The notes below the pieces were generated by a model that had not been told where the DNA came from, made no database searches, and saw only the letters and a list, made by a program, of their open reading frames with translations. DNA of 33,780 bases from the NCBI GenBank assembly GCA_964578835.1, contig CAZOEL010000075.1, forward strand, positions 1 through 33,780. Reading direction: 5' to 3'. This stretch comes from CAZOEL01 sp964578835. Lineage in GTDB: Bacteria; Desulfobacterota; Syntrophobacteria; Syntrophobacterales; Syntrophobacteraceae. A program made the translations under genes and the position numbers. Below, in pieces: positions 1-8,446 of this stretch (position 1 is the stretch's first letter; each line of letters opens with the position of its first letter).

Positions 1-66
1 CCCCGACCCTCTCCCTGAGGGAGAGGGGGCCCGCTTCCACCGGAAGAAACGATGTTGACGGTCCAC
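1..66. repeat. Dispersed palindromic (REP-like) repeat, copy 1, cut by the window edge
   Basis: Positions 1-66 match 23531-23596 in the same orientation with three mismatches. The core is a perfect 10-bp inverted repeat, CCCTCTCCCT / AGGGAGAGGG around one G, followed by a shared tail ending in TTGACGGTCCAC. Short palindromes of this CCCTCTCCC type are common intergenic repeats in bacterial genomes. The left end of this copy may lie outside the window. Confidence 0.8.
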
Positions 67-188
67 TAGAGACTTTTTGATGCAAGTCTGCGACAGAAGA
101 CTCGATTGACGCTCATCCCTTTTGCCCGGATCGTATTCCTTGAGGGCTCAGCCAAATTGCATAAAGGTAATCATGACGAAAGGACAAT

Positions 189-3100
189 ATGAGCTCAAAC
201 AGCGCTCGGCCCAATATCTCTGGAATTGAAACAGCCGGGGGCGCTAGCGGCTTTGGATCGCGAAGCATGCTTCGAGATCCGGCCCTCCTTCCGATACCCT
301 GCTTTATCTTCGCGATATTAATTCTTCTTTTTCTCAACATTCAGACCGTCTATGAACCGCCGCTCCTGTTGCCGGCTCTGAACGGCGTCGCCTTTATTGG
401 CGCTTCGACTGTCGCTGCTTATCTGGCTGCGCGCGGCTTTCTTTCCGGCGGCGCTCAGACACTGCTCATGCTCGGTTGCGGTATGCTTGCCTTTGGTTTG
501 GCGACTCTTTCGGGATCGCTTCTCTTATCTTCGGGTGACGTGAATGCGGGCGTGACCTCACACAACATCGGAGCGCTCATCGCCGGCGCCATCCACCTCA
601 TAAGCGCATCATGCCTCTTTTTCGCCAGCGCTTCAACGCTTTCCGATAAGCTGAGATGGAGGAAGCTCCTTCTCTTTTACGCATTATGCTTGATTTCTTT
701 CGGGCTCGTCGTAATCCTGGCCGTGAAGGGCATTTTCCCATCCTTCATCACTCAGGAAGGCGCTACTACATCTTTGCGGGTTTCGATTCTTACGCTGGTT
801 ATTGTGGAATACCTCTTTGCAGCTTTTCTCTTCAACCTTCATGAACGCAAAATGGGCATGCTGTTTCTACGTTGGTATTGGCTCGGGCTGGTGTTGATCG
901 GCATTGGCATCGCCGGCGTAGCCCTGGGACGCGTTGGGTCTCCGATGAGTTGGACGGGAAGATTGTCCCAGTCTTTCGGGCAGGTATATATCCTCCTTAG
1001 CCTCATAGTGGCTGTTAGAAGCTCAAGCGTATCGATCTCGTCGGTAGACTGGGGCATCGGGGCGTCTTTCCGACTCCTTGAGCTCGAATATAAAGCGATT
1101 TTGGATTCGGCTACAGATGGCATTTTGATAGCCAATCGGCAGGGGAAAGCCATTTATGGAAACCGGCAGATAACCGGGACGCTGAATGTTTCAGAGGATG
1201 AGCTGGTTGGAAGATCAATCGTAGATCTCCTTTCACCGGTGAATCTGGATAAGCGCGAGCTTGAGCGCAGGCTTCTTGACTGCGATCAAAGAGATCTTCA
1301 GATCTGTAGCGAAGGGGAAAACGGAGTCTGCTGGCTGCTCCTGAGCTCCTCTCTCATCAGGGATGGCCGTGGAGAAGTCTCCAGCATCCTCCTGACGGCA
1401 AGCGATACGACCGAGAGAAAGAATGCCGAGGCGGCTCTTCAGGAAAGCGAGGAACGCTACCGGAACCTTGTCGCCATCATGCCTGCGGCTGTTTACGCAT
1501 GCGATGCCGGGGGAGTCATCACCTTTTACAATCAACATGCGGCCGAGCTGTGGGGGAGGGCGCCGGCGCCGGGCGATCCGGAAGAGAAATTCTGTGGCTC
1601 ATTCAGGTTATACCGCAATGGAAAGCCCCTTCTTCACCATGAGACGCCCATGGCCGAAGCCCTCAGAACGGGAAGGCCCGCCAGGAACGAAGAAGTGGTT
1701 ATGGAGCGGCCGGATGGCTCGAGGATAATCGTCTCGGTCAACATTGATCCGCTCTATTCGAAGACTGGCGCGAGATCGGGGGCAATCAACGTCTTTGTGG
1801 ACGTCACTCAGCAAAAGCAGGCGGAGTTGGCGTTGCGCGAGAGTGAACATAGGTATCGCGATCTGGTTCAGAATGCCAACAGCGCAATCATGCGCTGGAA
1901 AAGCGATGGAGCCATCGCTTTTTTCAATGAATACGCCCAGTCGTTTTTTGGCTACGATGCGAATGAGGTCTTAGGCAGGCATATCGGCATTATCCTCCCG
2001 GAAAAAGAGTCCACCGGAGAGGACTTGAGCAGGCTGGTGCAAGATATTGTTAAGAATCCGGAGCGCTATGTTCAAAACATCAATGAGAACATCCGTCGAG
2101 ATGGCTCCCGCGTATGGATGGCCTGGGCAAACAGGCCGGTCTTCGATGAAAACGGCGCGGTGGCCGAAATACTGGCCGTAGGAACTGATATCACCGCTCG
2201 GAAATTGGCTGAGGATGCTCTACGAATTAGCGAGGAAAGGTATAGACAGCTTTTTGAGAACATGACCGAAGGCTTTGCCCTGGGTGAGCCCGTCATGGCT
2301 TCCGATAACGCCCCTTCTGATTTCCGCTTTATCCAGGTTAACTCTGCCTTTGAGAAACAGACGGGACTAACGCGGGAGATACTCGGGAGGCCGATGACCG
2401 AGGTGCTGCCCAATCTAGAAAAACAATGGATCGATACTTACTGTGAAGTTGCGCTTACCGGGAATCCCAGTAGATTCGAGAGTTATAACGCTGATCTTGC
2501 AAAACATTTCGATGTCTATTGCTATAGTCCGACTCACGGCCGTTTTGCTATTCTGTTTCGGGACGTAACCAGGCAAAAGGAGGCCTCGGAGGCGCTGAAG
2601 CGAAGCCAGGATGAAATCCGAAGGCAGTTGGGGGAAATCGAAGCCATCTACAAATCGGCGCCGGTAGGCATGTGCGTGCTCGACGGCAATCTTCGCTACT
2701 TGCGCGTCAACGATCGGCTCGCGGAGATGAATGGACTTTCGCCGGAGGAGCATATGGGCAGAAGCGTGCGTGATGTTCTTCCCGAGCTGGCCGGTCACAT
2801 CGAAGAAATTGCTGCTCGCGTGCTGCAGACAGGAGAACCGGCGCTGAATGTCGAAATTTCCGGCGTCACAGGGAGGACGCCGGGCGCGGAGCGTCACTGG
2901 GTTTGCCATTGGTTCCCGCTGAAAAGCTCTTCCGGTGAGATCCTGGGCATCAATATTGTCATCGAAGAGACGACCGAGAGAAAGCTGGCTGACGAGGCGC
3001 TTAGAAAGAGCGAGCTGCGCTTCAGGTTGCTTTCTGATGTGGCCGGAAGACTGTTGACGACAATGGATCCACAAGGGATCGTCAATGAACTGTGCCGAAA

Positions 3101-4694
3101 AGTCATGGAGCATCTGGATTGCCATGCTTTCTTCAATTTCCTGGTGGACGAAAGGGTGGGCAGGCTTCATCTCAACGCATGCGCCGGCATTCCTGACGAA
3201 GAAGCCCGCAGAATAGAATGGCTGGACTTCGGAGTGGCCGTATGCGGATGCGCGGCGAGGGATGGTGAGCGAATCATAGCTGAAGATATTTTCCATACTC
3301 CGGATATCCGGACTGAGCTTGTCAAATCATATGGCATCCAGGCCTACGCATGTCATCCTCTCAGGGTGCAGGGCAAAGTCATCGGTACGCTTTCGTTTGG
3401 AACGAAGTCGAGAGCCCGCTTTTCTCCCGGCGACATTTCGCTCATGAAGACAGTAACCGACCAGGTTGCTACGGCTATGGACCGGATGAACCTGATCGGA
3501 AAGCTCCGGGAATCGCATGATGAATTGGAGCAGCGGGTCCGAGAGCGTACGGCGGAGCTTGTCGAGGCCAATGAAGCGCTCCGGCGGAGTGAAGAAAGGT
3601 ACAGGGGGATTTTCGAGAATGCTCCCGTTGGCATATTTCAAAGCCTTCCCGAGGGGAAATACTTGAATCTCAACCTTGCTGTAGCGCAGATGATCGGCTA
3701 TGGGTCTCCCTCCGAGCTTTTGTCCGCGATCGAGGATATTGGAGCCCAGCTCTATGTCGATCCATCCAGGCGTGAGGTCATAGTCGATGCGGCGATCGAA
3801 GCGAAGGGGCCGGTGAGCTTCGAGAATCAGTATTTTAGAAAAGATGGAAGCGTTATCACCGCCAACCTCACCATTTGGGCCGTTCGGGATGGGGACGGCG
3901 CTGTGCGTTATCTCGAGGGATTCATCGAGGACGTTACGAACCGAAAAAGAGCGGAAGAAGAAATCAGGCTCTACATGAAAAGACTGGAGGAAAGCAACCA
4001 GGCCCTGCAGGATTTTGCCTCCATTGCTTCTCATGATTTGCAGGAGCCGCTTCGCAAGGTCATCTCTTTTGGCAATATGCTCAAACGGAAGCATGGGGAC
4101 GTCCTCGAGGAGGGCGGGAAAGACTACCTGAATCGGATGCTCAACGCAACCGAGCGCATGCAATCCCTTCTCAAGTCTCTTCTCGACTATTCGCGCGTTA
4201 CTACGCGAGCGGAGCCTTTCATAGAAATCAATCTGGGGGAGATCGTCGCCGAAGTGCTGTCGGACCTCGAAGTGAGAATCGAGAAAAGTGGAGGAGAAGT
4301 CATCCTCGGAGATCTTCCCGCTATTGAAGCCGACCCTACTCAGATGCGCCAGCTCTTTCAGAACCTCATCGGCAATGCTCTGAAATTCCACAAAGAGGGC
4401 GAAAGACCGCTGGTGAGTGTCCGCTGTTCCGCAAGCAGCCATGGATCGAAGGAGATCACCATCAGCGATAACGGCATAGGTTTTGACGAGAAGCATCTCG
4501 ATGCGATTTTTGCTCCTTTCCAAAGATTGCATGGGAAGAGCAGCATCTATGAAGGAACCGGGATGGGACTTGCCATATGTAAAAAGATTGTGGAGCGGCA
4601 TGGGGGATCGATTGCGGCAAAAAGCTCTCCAGGCGAAGGCGCGCGCTTTATCGTAACTCTTCCGGTAAGACCCTTGGATGTGGCTGAAGCCTAG
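189..4694 (+). CDS. Membrane-anchored multi-PAS/GAF sensor histidine kinase (1501 aa)
   Basis: A large sensor kinase. Residues about 30-285 form some seven or eight hydrophobic helices, resembling a MASE-type membrane sensor (family uncertain). PAS-like modules follow at about 300-415, 425-545, 555-675, 683-800 and 815-935, a GAF domain at 945-1095, a short coiled coil and a sixth PAS at 1135-1255. The HisKA dimerisation helix carries the phospho-acceptor His1282 in SHDLQEPL. The ATPase domain has the N box (FQNLIGNALKFHK), DNGIGFD and GTGMGLAICKKI. There is no receiver, so phosphate probably goes to the single-domain receiver gene 115 bases downstream. This HDLQEPL kinase plus small receiver pairing recalls Cph1/Rcp1-like systems. 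The ATG at 189 has AAAGGA four bases upstream; an in-frame ATG at 267 is an alternative. The signal sensed is unknown. Confidence 0.93.
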   Translation: MSSNSARPNISGIETAGGASGFGSRSMLRDPALLPIPCFIFAILILLFLNIQTVYEPPLLLPALNGVAFIGASTVAAYLAARGFLSGGAQTLLMLGCGMLAFGLATLSGSLLLSSGDVNAGVTSHNIGALIAGAIHLISASCLFFASASTLSDKLRWRKLLLFYALCLISFGLVVILAVKGIFPSFITQEGATTSLRVSILTLVIVEYLFAAFLFNLHERKMGMLFLRWYWLGLVLIGIGIAGVALGRVGSPMSWTGRLSQSFGQVYILLSLIVAVRSSSVSISSVDWGIGASFRLLELEYKAILDSATDGILIANRQGKAIYGNRQITGTLNVSEDELVGRSIVDLLSPVNLDKRELERRLLDCDQRDLQICSEGENGVCWLLLSSSLIRDGRGEVSSILLTASDTTERKNAEAALQESEERYRNLVAIMPAAVYACDAGGVITFYNQHAAELWGRAPAPGDPEEKFCGSFRLYRNGKPLLHHETPMAEALRTGRPARNEEVVMERPDGSRIIVSVNIDPLYSKTGARSGAINVFVDVTQQKQAELALRESEHRYRDLVQNANSAIMRWKSDGAIAFFNEYAQSFFGYDANEVLGRHIGIILPEKESTGEDLSRLVQDIVKNPERYVQNINENIRRDGSRVWMAWANRPVFDENGAVAEILAVGTDITARKLAEDALRISEERYRQLFENMTEGFALGEPVMASDNAPSDFRFIQVNSAFEKQTGLTREILGRPMTEVLPNLEKQWIDTYCEVALTGNPSRFESYNADLAKHFDVYCYSPTHGRFAILFRDVTRQKEASEALKRSQDEIRRQLGEIEAIYKSAPVGMCVLDGNLRYLRVNDRLAEMNGLSPEEHMGRSVRDVLPELAGHIEEIAARVLQTGEPALNVEISGVTGRTPGAERHWVCHWFPLKSSSGEILGINIVIEETTERKLADEALRKSELRFRLLSDVAGRLLTTMDPQGIVNELCRKVMEHLDCHAFFNFLVDERVGRLHLNACAGIPDEEARRIEWLDFGVAVCGCAARDGERIIAEDIFHTPDIRTELVKSYGIQAYACHPLRVQGKVIGTLSFGTKSRARFSPGDISLMKTVTDQVATAMDRMNLIGKLRESHDELEQRVRERTAELVEANEALRRSEERYRGIFENAPVGIFQSLPEGKYLNLNLAVAQMIGYGSPSELLSAIEDIGAQLYVDPSRREVIVDAAIEAKGPVSFENQYFRKDGSVITANLTIWAVRDGDGAVRYLEGFIEDVTNRKRAEEEIRLYMKRLEESNQALQDFASIASHDLQEPLRKVISFGNMLKRKHGDVLEEGGKDYLNRMLNATERMQSLLKSLLDYSRVTTRAEPFIEINLGEIVAEVLSDLEVRIEKSGGEVILGDLPAIEADPTQMRQLFQNLIGNALKFHKEGERPLVSVRCSASSHGSKEITISDNGIGFDEKHLDAIFAPFQRLHGKSSIYEGTGMGLAICKKIVERHGGSIAAKSSPGEGARFIVTLPVRPLDVAEA
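255..280. repeat. 26-bp near-perfect palindrome inside the kinase N-terminus
   Basis: GGATC-G-CGAAGCATGCTTCG-A-GATCC: 24 of 26 positions are self-complementary. It encodes SRSMLRDP in frame, and the opposite strand reads the same peptide. It lies in the weakly constrained stretch between the start codon and the first membrane helix. It could be an inserted palindromic element or a structure affecting translation initiation. Confidence 0.7.
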
Positions 4695-4809
4695 TGCTGG
4701 TCGGCTTTAGATCGGCTTCATTTGGAAAGATTGCGGATGATGAGCGATGCTCGAGAATGCAGCGCCGAGCCGGTGCGTCTGTTAACGTATATGGATTGGA
4801 GGGCGTTTA

Positions 4810-5229
4810 GTGAGTGCAGAGAATCAAAAGACAGTCTTGATGGTCGATGACGATGAGGAAGACTGCTTTCTTGCGCGAGAAGCATTCGAAGCGAGTGGAT
4901 CGCAAGCGGTTTTTTCGTGTGTGGAAGACGGGGTGGAGCTTATGGATTATCTTGCAAGACGCCTTTGCACAGGGGAAAAGCGAATGCCTGATCTCATTTT
5001 ACTCGATCTCAATATGCCGCGTAAGGATGGTCGAGAAGTCCTTCTTGAAATCCAGACCGAGCCGGCGCTTCAGAATATTCCAATTGTTATATTGACAACA
5101 TCCGGCGAGGAGAGGGACATAATCTTCACCATGAAGAGAGGGGCAAAATCCTTTATCACTAAGCCGGCAACTTTTGATGAATGGGTTCAGATCATGAAAT
5201 CCCTCTCTGATCTCTGGCTTGCGGACTGA
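4810..5229 (+). CDS. Single-domain response regulator (CheY/Rcp1-like receiver, 139 aa)
   Basis: A stand-alone receiver with no output domain. It has the acidic pocket (VDDDEED near the N-terminus), the phospho-acceptor Asp66 in LLDLNMP, the switch Thr in ILTTS and the conserved Lys in ITKPA. The long loop between helix 2 and strand 3 (RRLCTGEKRMPDL) is typical of Rcp1-type receivers that serve phytochrome-like and other HDLQEPL kinases. Translation starts at a GTG, seven bases after GGAGGG. The kinase immediately upstream lacks a receiver, so this is its likely phosphorylation partner. The downstream target is not visible and may be a protein-protein contact. Confidence 0.93.
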   Translation: MSAENQKTVLMVDDDEEDCFLAREAFEASGSQAVFSCVEDGVELMDYLARRLCTGEKRMPDLILLDLNMPRKDGREVLLEIQTEPALQNIPIVILTTSGEERDIIFTMKRGAKSFITKPATFDEWVQIMKSLSDLWLAD

Positions 5230-5411
5230 CGTTGAAGTGGCCATAAGTCCAAGGATTATCACCAAAACCATGGACGGGGCAGATAGTGGAGGCATCAATT
5301 CCGAATATTCCGAACTGCATGTGAACCAAGACAGAATAGATTCAGGCGGAAACAATCCATTGTCATGAGGGCAATCTTGGGGTAATTCTGCAAGAGTCTC
5401 TGTGCGTATTT

Positions 5412-5430
5412 TGGAGGAAGCTCCATTTTT
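5412..5430 (+). terminator. Weak candidate intrinsic terminator after the receiver gene
   Basis: TGGAG-GAAG-CTCCA followed by five T residues, between the receiver gene and the stress-protein gene. The stem is only five base pairs, so termination would be partial at best. Confidence 0.3.
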
Positions 5431-5491
5431 GTTGGTTTGCCCGTGATCGCGGCGCCCATGCTATCAACTCGAGGAGGAAGGAGTTAGACCC

Positions 5492-6025
5492 ATGATTCCC
5501 ATGTTCAAGAAAATTCTCTTTGCGACGGATTTATCCCAGAATTCCCGCCATGCTTTCTACTTTGCCGCAAGCATAGCCACGCGGTACGAGGGCGGCATCG
5601 TGCTGCTTCATGTAATGGAGCAGCTTCCGTCGGGCGTTGAGAATACGCTGGCTAATTTTCTCGGCAAAGACAAGTGGCAGGAGATGAGGCATGACCAGGA
5701 GGCAAAAGCGAGACATATACTCATAGGGAAAAAATCGGATCACGAGATCATCCGCAACGCGCTCGACGCTTTCTGCAGCTCCGCCAACATTGGATCGGAG
5801 CGCTGCTCTTTCGATACTTACGAAATCATCGTCAAAGCAGGGAGGGTTGTCGATGAGGTCATCAAAACAGCCAAGGAAAAAGAGTGTGACGCCATTGTGA
5901 TGGGCTCTCACAAGGGGCTGCTTGGCTCTACCGCCATTGGGAGTATGACCAAAGGCGTTTTGCAGCAAGCCCGAGTTCCCGTTCTGGTCGTGCCCCCTCC
6001 CGAGCTCACACAGATAGGCGGCTGA
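5492..6025 (+). CDS. Universal stress protein, UspA family (177 aa)
   Basis: A single Usp domain with the family N-terminus (FKKILFATDLSQNSRHAFYFAASIA) and the C-terminal block DAIVMGSHKGLLGSTAIGSMTKGVLQQARVPVLVV. The glycines there form the nucleotide-binding loop, with spacing slightly different from the textbook G-2x-G-9x-G(S/T). At 177 residues it is longer than minimal Usp proteins because of an insertion around residues 45-95. Usp proteins are cytoplasmic and accumulate under starvation, redox or respiratory stress; the precise role is unknown. A strong ribosome site (GGAGGAAGGAG) lies nine bases before the ATG. It is in the same orientation as the kinase and receiver but 262 bases away, so probably a separate transcript. 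Confidence 0.93.
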   Translation: MIPMFKKILFATDLSQNSRHAFYFAASIATRYEGGIVLLHVMEQLPSGVENTLANFLGKDKWQEMRHDQEAKARHILIGKKSDHEIIRNALDAFCSSANIGSERCSFDTYEIIVKAGRVVDEVIKTAKEKECDAIVMGSHKGLLGSTAIGSMTKGVLQQARVPVLVVPPPELTQIGG

Positions 6026-6123
6026 TGCAGATTGGTAGGGCCTCACGGCGCAATGGACGCGCTCCTTACTAAATTCACGCCGCCCGTTTCCGAAATGAAT
6101 CGACTCGCCTTGCGCAAATCTTT

Positions 6124-6195
6124 GGTTCCGCTCGGTCGCTCTAACCATCCATGCGGCTTTGGCTCATGGATGAAGAGAACCGTCCGAGCGGATCC
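6124..6195. repeat. Nested inverted repeat between convergent genes
   Basis: The outer arms GGTTCCGCTCGG (6124-6135) and CCGAGCGGATCC (6184-6195) pair at 11 of 12 positions. The inner arms CATCCATG (6146-6153) and CATGGATG (6165-6172) pair perfectly across an 11-base loop, with a CTCT/AGAG match between them. It sits between the convergent stress-protein and protease genes. No T-run follows on either side, so it is not a classical terminator; it may limit read-through or be a mobile palindromic repeat. Confidence 0.65.
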
Positions 6196-6303
6196 AGAAA
6201 ATGAGCGGGGTGTGAGTCGGCCGGTGCGGGCTCGGAAGCTGCGCTCCATGCGGCTCGGAACTTGCCGCCGCAAAACCTGAAGCCCTATCGCTGGGAGAAG
6301 ACA

Positions 6304-7488
6304 TCAGTCATTGTCATAAATATATACTGTAGCGGTCTGGTTTTCAGCGTTTGAGCTTTGTCCCGGGGTTAGGGCAATAGTCACCGTCTCCGGGCCTTCC
6401 GGCGTTTTGTCATTTTTCGGTTTTACCGTAATGAAGGCGTCATTCGACTTGGCTCGAATGGTGACCTTGCCTTTGAGCTTCTTGTAGTCCTTTCCCATAG
6501 TCGCGCTATCTTCCGCCGACGGGTCGACAGAGTAGGTTACTACAAGCTTCTTTGTGTTATCGCCGTTTGCCCGCGTAACCCGGAATTGAGGAAAATCCTT
6601 TTTATTTTCAGAGCCGTCTTTCACAGCGGTTATGGTCAGATCGGGCTTTTGGGAGTAGGCGGCTGTAAAGCTCTTGGTTTCCCCGGAATTGATGGTCACA
6701 GTCCGTGCGGCGGGGGAGATCCAGCCTTCAAGAGCGCTGAATTCAATGGAATGCCTTCCTCCATAGAGACCGCCGGCAGTATCGCCGCTGTTGCGCCATT
6801 CCCCGGCGTCCACTCTCCACTGCGCGCCTGCGCTCACGGCTTCCGCTGGGCCGAGGGTAACCGTAAGCCACGATTCTATATATATAGATGGATATAAGTA
6901 GGAGATTCCGGCAATATCGTCGGAATGAAGGATTCTTTTGCTTTGCTCCCCTGATGGGGAAGAGTAATACATGGTCTTTTCTTTATCGTCAGAGCTGCGG
7001 AGGTCTTCAAGGCCGAGGCAATGACCGAACTCGTGGGTTGCAATGTTCTGCACGTCGAAGGCGGTGGGGGAACCATTGGTGGCCCAGGCGAAATATGTGT
7101 TGAAGCGAATGTCGTTTTCTAGCATTTCACCGGTCTGGGGGTTGTACAAGTATCTGGTTTCAGCCAGAGTGACAGTATCAGAGAGCGCTCCAAAGTCGAT
7201 GACGTTGGTACGGACGCCGGGGGGCAATTGTGTATCGGTGGGGCCTAAATAAGAGAAAACAAAGTCAGATGATTCAACATCAGTCCATGTTTGGGCCGCG
7301 CTCTGGATGGCTGACGCAGCTCCTATAGGGGCATTTAAGGAATTGAAGTAATAGGACATGCTCGCACCATCCCACTTGAGCTTCTCTCCCGACGGTGTAG
7401 TAAGGACTTTGAAAGCGAGGCAGTCGAAGGCTGAACATACAAGCAAAACTAGGGCGACTGTGAGGGATGATTTCAGCTTGTTCACCAT
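6304..7488 (-). CDS. Secreted matrixin-like zinc metalloprotease with Calx-beta-like C-terminus (394 aa)
   Basis: Residues 1-25 form a signal peptide (positive N-terminus, hydrophobic core, cleavage near CLA). Residues about 35-205 are a metzincin-like peptidase with HEFGHCLGLED: His152, Glu153 and His156 fit HExxHxxGxx, but the third zinc-ligand position is Asp162 rather than His. A methionine-turn candidate follows in TMYYSS. Residues about 208-285 form a module with AGAQWRVD and SFTAAY seen in many bacterial secreted proteins. Residues about 286-394 resemble a Calx-beta domain (DYKKLKGKVTI, EGPETVTIALTP). It is probably an exported protein that binds other proteins or the cell surface. The ATG overlaps the upstream gene's stop by one base (TAATG), so the two are translationally coupled. 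The substrate is unknown. Confidence 0.85.
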   Translation of the reverse strand: MVNKLKSSLTVALVLLVCSAFDCLAFKVLTTPSGEKLKWDGASMSYYFNSLNAPIGAASAIQSAAQTWTDVESSDFVFSYLGPTDTQLPPGVRTNVIDFGALSDTVTLAETRYLYNPQTGEMLENDIRFNTYFAWATNGSPTAFDVQNIATHEFGHCLGLEDLRSSDDKEKTMYYSSPSGEQSKRILHSDDIAGISYLYPSIYIESWLTVTLGPAEAVSAGAQWRVDAGEWRNSGDTAGGLYGGRHSIEFSALEGWISPAARTVTINSGETKSFTAAYSQKPDLTITAVKDGSENKKDFPQFRVTRANGDNTKKLVVTYSVDPSAEDSATMGKDYKKLKGKVTIRAKSNDAFITVKPKNDKTPEGPETVTIALTPGQSSNAENQTATVYIYDND

Positions 7489-8051
7489 TAGTTCGATCCC
7501 TTCCTGATCTTCTGGATGAGTGCGTCCAACTGGATATCTTTATCGATCTTTTTTGCTCCGTCTGCGATAGAAAAACCTTTCTTCCTTGCTATGCGATCGG
7601 GGCTAATCGAGTATTTGCCCTGTCCCTTTCCAACGATTTTGTAAGTCTTCTGAGAGCCGGCATTCATAGCGGTCAGGGGGGCCGCTTGGCCATCGGGAGT
7701 CTCGAGAAAAAGCAGGACTCGCTCTCCCTCCTGGAAAGACGGAGTGTCGGATACCTTCATCCCGATATTGCCAATTTCGCCTCCCTCGTATTGAATAACA
7801 AGCGGCTCGCCGGGATGCTCTCCCTTTATTGCATCCTCTACGGTCACGACAACTGAGGTGATAATGGTGGAGCCGTCTGAGCTCCAGAATGATTCTTTAC
7901 TTTCAACCGTGCCGACTACGACCCTCTCGGATCGGTTAGAGAGCTCTTCAGTGCTGAGACCAACCATCATGGCCGGCAAAAAGGAAGGAAAAACGAACAA
8001 CGACAGGATCAATAACAGTAGCGCTAAAGAACGCCGGTTTTGACAAGACAT
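7488..8051 (-). CDS. Exported hypothetical protein, partner of the matrixin-like protease (187 aa)
   Basis: I do not recognise a named family. The N-terminus has a signal peptide or anchor (residues about 8-27, ending FLPAMM), then about 160 residues rich in beta strands: SERVVVGTVESKESF, TIITSVVVTVEDAIKG, GGEIGNIGMKVSDTPSFQEGERVLLFLE and GKGQGKYSI. Proteins with this GGE.GxIG and F..GE.V.LFL pattern are, as I recall, often encoded beside bacterial matrixins, which would suit an inhibitor, chaperone or co-secreted partner; this is inference. I chose the ATG at 8051 because GGAGGAG lies just before it and the signal peptide begins there; a longer reading from 8111 lacks this support. Its stop overlaps the protease start by one base. 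Confidence 0.8.
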   Translation of the reverse strand: MSCQNRRSLALLLLILSLFVFPSFLPAMMVGLSTEELSNRSERVVVGTVESKESFWSSDGSTIITSVVVTVEDAIKGEHPGEPLVIQYEGGEIGNIGMKVSDTPSFQEGERVLLFLETPDGQAAPLTAMNAGSQKTYKIVGKGQGKYSISPDRIARKKGFSIADGAKKIDKDIQLDALIQKIRKGSN

Positions 8052-8155
8052 AAAGCTCCTCCAAATCGGGGTCGTGTTTAAGAGGCAAAACCGCCGGGCG
8101 AAGCATAACAATAGGGAGCGACGCAGGCAAGCCGTTGCCTCGGAATTCCATGTAA

Positions 8156-8185
8156 ACTATACTTCCGGCGACAACGAAACGTCAC
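8156..8185 (-). promoter_or_regulatory. Candidate sigma70-type promoter for the protease unit
   Basis: Read on the minus strand: GTGACG (four of six to TTGACA), an 18-base spacer, then TATAGT (five of six to TATAAT). It lies about 105 bases before the ATG at 8051. This is a consensus match only. Confidence 0.4.
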
Positions 8186-8404
8186 AGAAAAGAGTCGCCC
8201 CACGGCGCCTCGCGCTGCTGACCCGATGAAGCGCTGAGGCCGCTATCTTCTAAGCCGCGTCTGTGCTCTTTTTCACGTTGCTGAAATATGTTTGAAATAA
8301 CAGAAAAATAACCGGCTCTACGGAAGTAATTGGCTGAAAATCAAGGTTTCTGGGAAGCGAGAAGTCAGAGGGAAATTGAATTGAAAAGAAGGCCATGATA
8401 CTTC

Positions 8405-8433
8405 TTGACAAGCTTTCGAGAACTTGCTACAGA
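8405..8433 (+). promoter_or_regulatory. Candidate promoter for the nuo operon
   Basis: A perfect TTGACA (8405-8410), a 17-base spacer, then TACAGA (8428-8433; three of six to consensus). A transcript starting near 8440 would begin directly with the hairpin cluster and carry about 300 bases of leader before nuoA. The poor -10 keeps confidence low. Confidence 0.35.
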
Positions 8434-8446
8434 GTTACCACGGAGA

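Noticed and set aside
113..340. 75-codon minus-strand open frame near the left edge
   Set aside because: It crosses the palindrome and the start of the kinase gene; no motifs.
3327..4601. 424-codon minus-strand open frame
   Set aside because: Antisense to the catalytic part of the sensor kinase, whose motifs are clear.
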